A stretch of 16,144 nt of DNA from Bacillota bacterium (GCA_023441125.1 JAEZQV010000235.1:1-16144); one strand, 5' to 3'; counted from the first letter of the stretch, positions 7,138 to 12,988 are shown. The notes: generated by a model not told the origin, from the letters alone. Numbers and translations: made by a program.

Positions 7138-7178
7138 CCGACCTGATTCAGTCTCTGACTGGTGCCAGGTCGGTTTTT
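7138..7178 (+). terminator. intrinsic terminator 2 (tandem)
   Basis: CCGACCTG (7138-7145) pairs with CAGGTCGG (7166-7173). An inner CAGTC/GACTG hairpin (7149-7161) is followed after the outer stem by TTTTT (7174-7178). It directly follows terminator 1 and resembles it in layout (stem, then TTTTTGTC), giving a strong double stop before the sigma-like operon. Confidence 0.7.
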
Positions 7179-7205
7179 GTCTTTAATGTTCCGATAGCAT
7201 ACTCT
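7177..7205 (+). promoter_or_regulatory. possible promoter of the sigma-DUF1659-DUF2922-YvrJ operon
   Basis: TTGTCT (7177-7182) followed by 17 bp and TACTCT (7200-7205). The -35 is good and the -10 poor, so this is only the best sigma-A-like match between the tandem terminators and the first gene. If the operon is read by its own alternative sigma factor, the true promoter could look different. Confidence 0.25.
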
Positions 7206-7227
7206 GTAGCCAAGCGCTAATTTTAGA

Positions 7228-7243
7228 GAGGAACCGGTTCCTC
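7228..7243. promoter_or_regulatory. 16-bp perfect palindrome in leader of sigma-like gene
   Basis: GAGGAACCGGTTCCTC is a perfect palindrome ending 16 bases before the ATG at 7260 and just ahead of its AGGTGAGG ribosome-binding site. It could be an operator, or a leader hairpin affecting translation. It is not followed by T's, so it is not a terminator. Confidence 0.45.
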
Positions 7244-7259
7244 GCCGACAGGTGAGGAT

Positions 7260-7391
7260 ATGAGTTTGGAAGAGTTGGTCGAGGCGGCCCGGCAGGAAGC
7301 AGACGGCGGCGAAGCGTTTGCTGAGATTTGCCGGCGCTTTGCCGGCTTGGTGAAAAAGTATGCCGGCCCAGGCCCATCTGGCAAGTTGTAA
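7260..7391 (+). CDS. N-terminal fragment of sigma-70-like factor (before frameshift)
   Basis: A 43-codon frame with ATG at 7260 and a good ribosome-binding site (AGGTGAGGAT, 7250-7259). It reads MSLEELVEAARQEADGGEAF, then AEICRRFAGLVKKYA, which looks like the start of sigma region 2, before running out of register after about residue 36 and stopping at 7391. The rest of the sigma-like protein continues in the +1 frame at 7360-7845, overlapping by 32 bp. Removing one C from the CCC run in GGCCCAGG (7365-7372) would fuse the two into one protein of about 195 residues. So this is either the front end of a broken gene, a sequencing error, or the zero-frame product of a recoded gene. Confidence 0.6.
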   Translation: MSLEELVEAARQEADGGEAFAEICRRFAGLVKKYAGPGPSGKL

Positions 7392-7845
7392 AGAGGAGGC
7401 CACGGCGGAAGCCTGGCTGGCGGTGGTGACGGCGGTCAGAACCTATGAGCCGGCCAGCGGGGTCCGGTTTGCCGGGTATGTTGAGAGCCGGGTCAAATAT
7501 GCGGTCTGGAATTTATTTAAGCGCGAACGGCGGCGCTGGCAGCAGGAAATGGTGCTGGACAGCGGCGGTGAGGCTGAGGCCGGAGAACCAGGAACAGATC
7601 TGTTTGCCGGTCTGCCGGCTGCTGATAATGTGGCGGCAGATGTCGAGCGGGGAATGCTCGCGGCCGAACTCAGGCAGGCGGTAATGGCGCTGCCTGAGAA
7701 GCAGCGGCTGGCTATCGTCGGGACACTGCTTAACGGAGAAAAATTGTCCGCGGTGGCCGCTAAGCTCAAAGTGTCACCCCAGGCTGTTTACGGTTTGCGG
7801 GTGCGGGGACTGGCCCGTTTAAAAACTCGCCTCCCGGGAATGTAG
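7360..7845 (+). CDS. sigma-70-like RNA polymerase sigma factor (main part, frameshifted)
   Basis: The readable 161-codon frame carries most of a small sigma factor. Residues about 14-56 (EATAEAWLAVVTAVRTYEP, then FAGYVESRVKYAVWNLFKRE) match sigma region 2.2-2.4. Residues about 105-157 (LPEKQRLAI, then LSAVAAKLKVSPQAVYGLRV) form the region 4 helix-turn-helix. The middle is an acidic, Gly/Ala-rich linker. The natural N-terminus is in the other frame at 7260. The ATG at 7360 is an internal methionine with only a weak GGTGA upstream, so it is unlikely to be the original start. The factor heads an operon with DUF1659, DUF2922 and YvrJ genes. In Bacillus subtilis a yvrJ gene is linked to the two-subunit sigma factor SigO-RsoA; here the break falls inside region 2.1 rather than between regions 2 and 4, so I do not call this a SigO/RsoA pair. 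Confidence 0.75.
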   Translation: MPAQAHLASCKEEATAEAWLAVVTAVRTYEPASGVRFAGYVESRVKYAVWNLFKRERRRWQQEMVLDSGGEAEAGEPGTDLFAGLPAADNVAADVERGMLAAELRQAVMALPEKQRLAIVGTLLNGEKLSAVAAKLKVSPQAVYGLRVRGLARLKTRLPGM

Positions 7846-7868
7846 GAGAGTGAAAGGAGGTGATCGGC

Positions 7869-8093
7869 ATGGCTGTGGTAACAATGCCGCAAAGCGGTAA
7901 ACTGGTTATCAAAGTGCAGACCGGCGTAAACGCCGCCGGCAGTCCGGTAACCCGGCTGCGGACGTTTGCGAATATCCGGCCGGATGCCGCGGACAGCGAT
8001 ATTTTTGCGGTCGCGGCCGGGTTGGTGAGTTTGCAAAAGTACCCGCTGGTGGACATCGTCCGCCAGGACGTGAACAACCTCGTGAATCAGTAA
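7869..8093 (+). CDS. DUF1659 family small protein
   Basis: A 74-residue soluble protein matching DUF1659, a family of about 70 residues of unknown function found in Bacillota. The usual pattern is a short basic N-terminus, a strand (KLVIKVQTG), G-x-P-V, then LRTFANIRPDAADSDIFAVA and a helix ending in L. The ATG at 7869 is preferred over the in-frame GTG at 7860, because GTG 7860 is part of an exceptionally complete Shine-Dalgarno, AAAGGAGGTGATC (7853-7865). The gene follows the sigma-like gene by 23 bp and precedes DUF2922 by 40 bp. The strong ribosome-binding site implies high expression of a very small protein. Confidence 0.82.
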   Translation: MAVVTMPQSGKLVIKVQTGVNAAGSPVTRLRTFANIRPDAADSDIFAVAAGLVSLQKYPLVDIVRQDVNNLVNQ

Positions 8094-8133
8094 CAGGCAG
8101 CACTGACTGTCTGTAAAGAAAGGAGGTAAAGCT

Positions 8134-8346
8134 ATGACCAAGACACTGGAAATGGTGTTTCGCACCAGTGCGGGCAACGAAGCCAGCATTAGCGTGCCGG
8201 AGCCCCAGGACGACCTGACGCTGGCCCAGGCGCTGGCCGTCATGGAGGACATCGTGGCCAAAGACATCTTTGTCGTCAAGGGCGCTGCCCTGGCCGAGCC
8301 GGTCGAAGCCCGCATTCTCAGTCGCGATACTGTCGTGCTGGTATAA
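8134..8346 (+). CDS. DUF2922 family small protein
   Basis: A 70-residue soluble protein of the DUF2922 type: MTKTLEMVFRTSAGNEASIS, then a proline-containing turn, a helix with LAQALAVMEDIVAKDIF, and a closing strand (EARILSRDTVVLV). AAAGGAGGT at 8119-8127 is a strong ribosome-binding site. No biochemical role is known to me. Its size, predicted beta-beta-helix-beta layout and constant pairing with the DUF1659 gene upstream suggest the two products bind each other or are remote duplicates. The YvrJ gene begins 23 bp later. Confidence 0.82.
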   Translation: MTKTLEMVFRTSAGNEASISVPEPQDDLTLAQALAVMEDIVAKDIFVVKGAALAEPVEARILSRDTVVLV

Positions 8347-8369
8347 AGGCCGCCAAGGGAGTGAAGAAA

Positions 8370-8513
8370 ATGGAAGAGTTGCTGAGTTATGCCTCAAGTT
8401 ATGGCTTCCCGATGGTCGTGGCCGCTTATCTGCTGGTACGCATCGAGGGCCGGCTGGAGACGCTGGCGGTCAGTATCAATGAGCTGACTAAGATCATTGC
8501 CGAGAGACTGTAG
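8370..8513 (+). CDS. YvrJ family small membrane protein
   Basis: A 47-residue protein that begins MEELLSYASSYGFPMVVAAY and continues LLVRIEGRLETLAVSINELT. This is the YvrJ pattern: a short amphipathic start, G-F-P-x-x-V-A-x-Y-L-L-x-R, one membrane-dipping hydrophobic segment (about residues 10-24), then a charged helix with regular leucines and isoleucines. AAGGGAG (8355-8361) is the ribosome-binding site. YvrJ proteins are small-protein partners of unknown role; in B. subtilis yvrJ is co-transcribed with oxdC under SigO. Here it ends the operon headed by a sigma-like gene and is followed at once by a terminator palindrome. Confidence 0.85.
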   Translation: MEELLSYASSYGFPMVVAAYLLVRIEGRLETLAVSINELTKIIAERL

Positions 8514-8521
8514 CACAATAA

Positions 8522-8557
8522 CAACGCCCTGCTTACCGGCCGGTAAGCAGGGCGTTG
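8522..8557. terminator. perfect 36-bp palindrome, probable bidirectional terminator
   Basis: The arm CAACGCCCTGCTTACCGG (8522-8539) is followed directly by its exact reverse complement (8540-8557). It starts 9 bp after the yvrJ stop and ends 28 bp before the stop of the convergent small gene at 8585. The plus-strand exit lacks a T-run (GCATGAAG), while the minus-strand exit is T-rich (TTATTGTG). It may terminate the minus-strand gene intrinsically and protect the 3' end of the yvrJ transcript. Confidence 0.7.
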
Positions 8558-8584
8558 GCATGAAGCTGCACTTGCGATTTTGCT

Positions 8585-8725
8585 TTAGCGCAGTAACAAG
8601 AGCGCTGCGGCAAAATACACGGTAGAGGAGATAAGAACCATGTGGAAGAGATAGTCACTGGCGCGGGACGGACGGATGATAGCTCGATTTTGGAAATAAT
8701 GATACGTATACATATGCTCTTTCAC
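8585..8725 (-). CDS. small hypothetical membrane protein (46 residues)
   Basis: A short gene read from the minus strand: GTG start at 8725 with GAGAGG eight bases upstream and TAA at 8587-8585. The product begins MKEHMYTYHYFQNRAIIRPS, continues RASDYLFHMVLISSTVYFAA and ends LLLLR: a polar, basic front and one C-terminal membrane span (about residues 27-45). Support comes from the ribosome-binding site, a promoter-like pair upstream (8772-8800) and a palindrome at its 3' end. The hydrophobic pattern and the positive residues flanking the span also look like a protein. I do not recognise the family. An in-frame ATG at codon 5 is an alternative start. Confidence 0.5.
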   Translation of the reverse strand: MKEHMYTYHYFQNRAIIRPSRASDYLFHMVLISSTVYFAAALLLLR

Positions 8726-8771
8726 GGTACATGCCTCTCACTTTTGTAAAAATATAGCGAACTTATATATC

Positions 8772-8800
8772 TGTATATATAGTACTCCGTTTTTGGACAA
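8772..8800 (-). promoter_or_regulatory. promoter for the small membrane protein gene
   Basis: On the minus strand TTGTCC (8800-8795) and TATACA (8777-8772) are spaced by 17 bp, about 47 bp upstream of the GTG at 8725. Surrounding sequence is AT-rich. The rest of the 8726-8906 spacer shows no other gene; the promoter of recD2 was not obvious. Confidence 0.45.
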
Positions 8801-8906
8801 AATCCTTTAGGAATCGCATAAAAATTATGCAGGACTTTGGAATAAACAGTGCGAATACAAACCAGGAACTGATGTTTGGATTTAGCTGATAGTGGAGAGT
8901 TTACAA

Positions 8907-11066
8907 GTGGATAATAAACTGGCTGGTATTGTTGAAAATATAACATTTCAGGCCCCGGAGGGCAGTTTTACCGTGTTTAGGCTAAAGCCTGACGGCGAAA
9001 GCGGGGTGGTGGCGGTGGCCGGTAGCTTTCCCGCGCCGCTGGTAGGCGAGCAGGTCAGCCTAACCGGTGACTGGGTTGAGCATGCCCGTTATGGGCGGCA
9101 ATTCAAAGCCACCGGCTGCCGGCGGATCGCGCCGACGTCCGAGCAGGGCATCGAACGCTTTCTGGCTTCCGGCGCCATTAAAGGCATCGGCCCGGCGATG
9201 GCGGCCCGGCTGGTAAAGCATTTCGGCGGCCGGACGCTGGAAGTGATTGAGCTCTATCCGCACCGGCTGGCCGAAGTAGAGGGAATCGGCAGCAAAAAAG
9301 CCGAGCAGATTCGCCAGTCTTACGCCGACCAGGCTGAACTGAAGGAAGTTATGCTGTTTCTCGAAATGCACGGGGTTACGGGTGCCTATGCAGCCCGGAT
9401 TTTTGCCTGTTACGGCTCGGATTCGGTGCCGGTATTGGAAGCGGATCCTTACCGGCTGGCGGAAGAAGTCAAGGGCATCGGCTTTCGCATTGCCGACCAG
9501 ATTGCCATGGCTATTGGGCTTGAGCGGGGACATCCGTCCCGCCTGGCGGCCGGGGTGCAGTTTGCCCTCCTGCAGACAGGCATGGCCGGGCATTGCTGTG
9601 TGCCCGACCAGGTGCTGACCGAGGAAACGGCCAAACTGCTCAATATAGAACGGGATGAGATTGCGGCGGTTGTCAGCGAGCAAATCCGGCTGGGCAAGCT
9701 GCATACCGAGGATTTTCACGGCCTTACGCTGGTATATCCGCGTTATCTCTACCGGGCCGAGCGCTTGGTGGCCGAGCGATTGCTGACGTTAAAGGATAAA
9801 GCCAAACCCCTGGCCGGTATCGACAGCCAAACCCTGGTTGACGACTGGGCAGCCGCGGCCGGGGTTACTTTGGCGGCGGCCCAGAGGGAAGCCCTGGCGG
9901 CGGCCCTGACCCACGGCGTGCTGGTGCTGACCGGCGGCCCGGGCACAGGGAAAACCACAACGGTAAAAGGAATTCTGGCTTTGCTCGAACAGCAGGGCTG
10001 CAAGATTGTCCTGGGCGCGCCTACCGGCCGGGCGGCCAAACGCCTGGCCGAGACGACCGGCCGCGAGGCCATGACCATTCACCGGCTGCTGGAGGCCGGG
10101 GGCGGGGCGGACGAGGAGCCGATGTTTGCCCGGGACGAATTAAATCCGCTGGATGCCGATGTGGTCATTGTCGACGAGACGTCAATGATGGATATGCTGC
10201 TGATGAGCTGCTTTCTGCAGGCGGTACCGGACGGCTGCCGGGTAGTCCTGGTGGGGGATGTGGATCAGCTGCCGGCGGTGGGGCCGGGTTCGGTGCTGAA
10301 AGATATCATCCGTTCCGGCACCATCCCGGTAACCCGGCTGACCGAAGTCTTCCGCCAGGCGGGGGAAAGCATGATTGTCCTTAACGCCCACCGCATCAAC
10401 CGGGCCCGGCTGCCGGAGTTCGGCAGCCAGGATTTTCAGTTTCGGGAGCTGGCCGACAGCGAGGCTGTGGCCAGCGCTATTGTTGAGCTGTGCCAGAACG
10501 AACTTGCGCAGGAGGGGTTTGATAGCTGGCGCGATGTGCAGGTGCTATCGCCGATGCACCGTCAGCCCTGCGGTGTTGAGAATCTCAACCGCTTGCTGCA
10601 GGCGGCGCTCAATCCGCCGGACGGGGGCAAGGAATACCTCCAAAGCGTCAATCAAATCCTGCGGGAAGGCGATAAGGTCATGCAGCTGCGCAATAACTAT
10701 ACCAAGCGGGTCTTTAACGGCGATATCGGGCATATCCTGGCTATTGCCGACGGCAAAGTACTGGTGCGGTATCCGGAAGAGGACGTTATGTATGACAAAG
10801 GCGAACATGACGAACTGACCCTGGCCTATGCCATGAGCGTGCATAAAAGCCAGGGCAGCGAGTATCCGGTCGTGGTTTTGCCATTGACGCCCGGCCATCA
10901 CATCATGCTGCAGCGCAATCTCTTATATACTGCCGTTACCCGCGCCAAGGAACGGGTTATATTGCTGGGGACCAGGGCGGCGCTGCAGACGGCGGTGACC
11001 AGCGACCGGACCCGCCGCCGCTATTCGCTGCTGGCGGAGCGCCTGCAGGGCGACGCGTTATGCTGA
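8907..11066 (+). CDS. recD2: SF1B 5'-3' DNA helicase RecD2
   Basis: A 719-residue helicase like RecD2 of Deinococcus/Bacillus (YrrC), which works without RecBC in DNA repair and replication-fork maintenance. The GTG at 8907 is favoured because GGAGAG lies 7 bases before it; the in-frame GTG at 8892 is itself part of that site. Layout: N-terminal OB-like region (VENITFQAPEGSFTVF), helix-hairpin-helix motifs (SGAIKGIGPAMAARLVKHFG, VEGIGSKKAEQI), Walker A GGPGTGKTT (K349), Walker B VIVDETSMM (D423-E424), VGDVDQLPAVGPGS (motif III), LTEVFRQA (motif IV), and a UvrD-like C-terminus with MSVHKSQGSEYP and YTAVTRAKERV (motifs V/VI). The stop overlaps comF by 7 bp, so the two are translationally coupled. 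Confidence 0.95.
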   Translation: MDNKLAGIVENITFQAPEGSFTVFRLKPDGESGVVAVAGSFPAPLVGEQVSLTGDWVEHARYGRQFKATGCRRIAPTSEQGIERFLASGAIKGIGPAMAARLVKHFGGRTLEVIELYPHRLAEVEGIGSKKAEQIRQSYADQAELKEVMLFLEMHGVTGAYAARIFACYGSDSVPVLEADPYRLAEEVKGIGFRIADQIAMAIGLERGHPSRLAAGVQFALLQTGMAGHCCVPDQVLTEETAKLLNIERDEIAAVVSEQIRLGKLHTEDFHGLTLVYPRYLYRAERLVAERLLTLKDKAKPLAGIDSQTLVDDWAAAAGVTLAAAQREALAAALTHGVLVLTGGPGTGKTTTVKGILALLEQQGCKIVLGAPTGRAAKRLAETTGREAMTIHRLLEAGGGADEEPMFARDELNPLDADVVIVDETSMMDMLLMSCFLQAVPDGCRVVLVGDVDQLPAVGPGSVLKDIIRSGTIPVTRLTEVFRQAGESMIVLNAHRINRARLPEFGSQDFQFRELADSEAVASAIVELCQNELAQEGFDSWRDVQVLSPMHRQPCGVENLNRLLQAALNPPDGGKEYLQSVNQILREGDKVMQLRNNYTKRVFNGDIGHILAIADGKVLVRYPEEDVMYDKGEHDELTLAYAMSVHKSQGSEYPVVVLPLTPGHHIMLQRNLLYTAVTRAKERVILLGTRAALQTAVTSDRTRRRYSLLAERLQGDALC

Positions 11067-11716
11067 CCGAGTGGCTGCAGGCGGCGCTGGCCATCCTTTT
11101 TCCGCCGCGCTGTCCGGTTTGCCGGCAGTGGGCCGACAACCGCGGCTGGTGCCGGCAGTGCATTGTTAAAACAGCCCGTGCCCGCCAAATTGCCTTGGCG
11201 TTGCACAAGCTGGCCTGGCTGGATGAAGTTGTAGTGGTTACCGAATACACGGGGGCGGTACAGCGCCTGATCCGGGATATGAAATTTCGCCGGCTTACCC
11301 GGCAGGCCGCTAAGCTGGGCCAGTTGCTGGAGTATGCTGTGGCGTCTGACCAGTATGCGGACATCGCGATGGTCGTGCCGGTGCCGCTGCATGCCGACCG
11401 CCACCGGGAACGCGGCTTTAACCAGACGGCGCTTATTTTTGAGCCCTGGGCGGCGCAGCGGGGGCTGGCCTGGCGGGACGTGCTGGCCCGCACACGGGCC
11501 ACCAGACCGCAGTGGGAACTCACGCTAACCGAGCGCCGGCAAAATATAAAAGGCGCGTTTATGGTAACGCGCCCTGAATTGATAACCGGCAAACAGATTC
11601 TGTTGGTGGATGACATATTTACCAGCGGCCTGACGATGGACGAGTGCGCCCGGGTCCTCAAACGGGCCGGCGCTATTGGCGTGAAGGGACTGGCGCTGGC
11701 CAGCGGGGCCAGATAA
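11060..11716 (+). CDS. comF: ComF family protein (competence-linked phosphoribosyltransferase-like)
   Basis: A 218-residue ComFC-type protein. ComFC is needed for natural transformation in Bacillus, where it acts in the cytoplasm with the ComFA helicase; its enzymatic reaction is not settled. An N-terminal zinc finger (C18, C21, C31, C34) is followed by a phosphoribosyltransferase fold with VPVPLHADRHRERGFNQ and the PRPP-loop-like ILLVDDIFTSGLTMDECARVL (about 180-200), where FTSG replaces the more usual VxTTG. The ATG at 11060 overlaps the recD2 stop (ATGCTGA), showing coupled translation. No comFA is adjacent. In Bacillus comFC is followed directly by yvyF and flgM; here an inverted HD-GYP gene intervenes. 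The stop touches that convergent gene with no spacer. Confidence 0.9.
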   Translation: MLTEWLQAALAILFPPRCPVCRQWADNRGWCRQCIVKTARARQIALALHKLAWLDEVVVVTEYTGAVQRLIRDMKFRRLTRQAAKLGQLLEYAVASDQYADIAMVVPVPLHADRHRERGFNQTALIFEPWAAQRGLAWRDVLARTRATRPQWELTLTERRQNIKGAFMVTRPELITGKQILLVDDIFTSGLTMDECARVLKRAGAIGVKGLALASGAR

Positions 11717-12319
11717 TCAGCCCAGGGCGTCAATAAACGCCCGGACCACCTCGGAGTCAAACGCCGTACCGGACAGGCTCAGCAGTTCGCGGATGGCCTC
11801 GTCCTTGGTTTTGACCCAGTGCTGGGTGCAGGGATTAATAAACCGGTCGTAATGGTTGGCCACGGCAATGATGCGGGCGCCGAGCGGAATGTTTACGCCC
11901 TTTAACCGTTTGGGGTAACCGGTGCCGTCAAACCGTTCATGGTGGAAGCGGATATAGGGAATAAGCTCCTGGCAGCACGGAATGTTTTCCAACATGCAGC
12001 TGCCGGCGTTGCAATGATTTTTGTACACGCTCATCTCCCGGGTGGACAGATAGGGCACCTTGGACAGTACCTGGTTGGGTACCGTAATCTGGCCCACATC
12101 ATGCAAGAGCGCGGCCACACGGATGCGCTCGATTTCTTCCCGCGGCAGCCTCATTTTGGCGGCCACACTGACCGCATAATTGGCTACCTGATGGCTGTGC
12201 AAAAATAGTTTGGCGTTTTTCAGTTGAATAAGCTGCATAAAGTTAGCGATTATGCCGTTGATCGTTTCGGTATCGCCGGCATAAACTTCCGGGTCCTGCA
12301 TCAGCGTTAGCATATACAC
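11717..12319 (-). CDS. HD-GYP domain protein (putative c-di-GMP phosphodiesterase)
   Basis: A 200-residue, single-domain HD-GYP protein; the family hydrolyses c-di-GMP and favours motility. Visible metal-site and motif residues: H43 (HSHQVANYA), H73-D74 in LLHDVGQ, H102 with N-A-G, H126-H127-E128 and DGTGYP (131-136), then GARIIAVANHYD. One deviation stands out: the usual HDxGK lysine is Gln here (Q77). There is no sensor, receiver or membrane domain, so it may act constitutively or with a partner. The GTG at 12319 has AAAGG nine bases upstream; the ATG two codons later is an alternative start. The gene points away from the flagellar operon and ends against comF. The stem GGGCGT/ACGCCC near its 3' end (11725-11742) may slow convergent polymerases. 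Confidence 0.88.
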   Translation of the reverse strand: MYMLTLMQDPEVYAGDTETINGIIANFMQLIQLKNAKLFLHSHQVANYAVSVAAKMRLPREEIERIRVAALLHDVGQITVPNQVLSKVPYLSTREMSVYKNHCNAGSCMLENIPCCQELIPYIRFHHERFDGTGYPKRLKGVNIPLGARIIAVANHYDRFINPCTQHWVKTKDEAIRELLSLSGTAFDSEVVRAFIDALG

Positions 12320-12471
12320 GACAAACTGCCTTTCGTTGGAACTCAGCGCAGAACATGGACTGACTTCCGTAATCTCTTCGCCATATAATAAGCATTGATG
12401 TTAATTGGCTAAAAATACGCATAATCCTGCTTGTTTTTATAAAAAAATGTCTATTATTTTCGAAATGAGTC

Positions 12472-12497
12472 TAAAGCCCTAGGCTAGTAGACGAAAA
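12472..12497 (+). promoter_or_regulatory. possible sigma-D (sigma-28)-type flagellar promoter
   Basis: TAAA at 12472-12475, then 14 bases and GACGAAAA at 12490-12497, which matches the sigma-28 -10 consensus GCCGATAA at 6 of 8 positions. It lies about 40 bp before the yvyF start, in the 218-bp spacer between divergent genes. A TATAAT at 12503-12508 could instead serve sigma-A, but it has no matching -35. I found no convincing promoter for the divergent HD-GYP gene in this spacer. Confidence 0.4.
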
Positions 12498-12537
12498 TAA
12501 TATATAATAAATTTATTAACAATAGGGGGGGCAACTC

Positions 12538-12921
12538 ATGGGACTGGCAAACTGCCCGGAGTGCGGCAAAGTGTATGTGGAAAACGCAGCGCGGGTTTGT
12601 CCGGATTGTTACCGCAAGCAAGAGGAAGACGCCGAACGAGTAGTTGAATACTTACGGGATGTGGATAAGGCCACGCTGGAGGAAATCCACGCGGCGACCG
12701 GCGTTAAGCACAAAATAATTCTCCGGCTTATTCGCAGCGGCCGCATCGTCGGCAAGAGCATTTCTTATCCTTGTGAAAGCTGCGGGACGCCAATTGCGGA
12801 AGGCCGCCTGTGCGACGCCTGCAGCAAGAATATTCTTGATCAAATTAGAGTCGACGAAAAGCATGATGAGCACGATCCTAACTCCAGAACGTATTCCCGT
12901 ATGTACGGGAAACTTAAATAA
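12538..12921 (+). CDS. yvyF: YvyF-like flagellar operon zinc protein
   Basis: A 127-residue protein matching the YvyF / TIGR03826 family (flagellar operon protein), always found just before flgM in Bacillota and thought to be regulatory. Two zinc knuckles frame the protein: C6, C9, C21, C24 (CPECG...CPDC) and C79, C82, C92, C95 (CESCG...CDAC). Between them residues 30-72 look like a winged-helix or MerR-like helix-turn-helix (ATLEEIHAATGVKHKIILRL). A charged tail (DEKHDEHDPNSRTYSRMYG) follows. The ATG at 12538 has a G-rich ribosome-binding site, AGGGGGGG (12524-12531). A terminator-like hairpin separates it from flgM, so the later genes probably depend in part on their own promoter. Confidence 0.85.
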   Translation: MGLANCPECGKVYVENAARVCPDCYRKQEEDAERVVEYLRDVDKATLEEIHAATGVKHKIILRLIRSGRIVGKSISYPCESCGTPIAEGRLCDACSKNILDQIRVDEKHDEHDPNSRTYSRMYGKLK

Positions 12922-12959
12922 CCGGCGGCTTTAAATAAAAAATAAATAAAATATTTACG

Positions 12960-12988
12960 GCGGGGATTAATATCCTCGCTGTTTTTTT
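12960..12988 (+). terminator. hairpin terminator between yvyF and flgM
   Basis: GCGGGGAT (12960-12967) and ATCCTCGC (12972-12979) form an 8-bp stem (one G-T pair) with a TAAT loop, followed two bases later by seven T's (12982-12988). Good intrinsic-terminator form, lying 38 bp after the yvyF stop. Confidence 0.65.

Noticed and set aside
7035..7220. A 61-codon plus-strand frame in the spacer after the ABC-F gene
   Set aside because: It runs through both terminators and has no ribosome-binding site.
7360..7845. Reading the sigma-like pair as a SigO/RsoA-type two-subunit sigma factor
   Set aside because: The break lies inside region 2.1, the fragments overlap by 32 bp and the second start is weak; a single-base indel explains it better.
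7788..8315. A 175-codon minus-strand frame across the DUF1659 and DUF2922 genes
   Set aside because: The plus-strand genes have strong ribosome-binding sites and recognised families; the minus frame shows no protein character.
10957..11760. A 267-codon open frame on the minus strand across comF
   Set aside because: It lies antisense to comF, which has clear motifs and coupled translation. Its composition (Ser/Arg/Ala-rich) is typical of an antisense shadow in GC-rich DNA.
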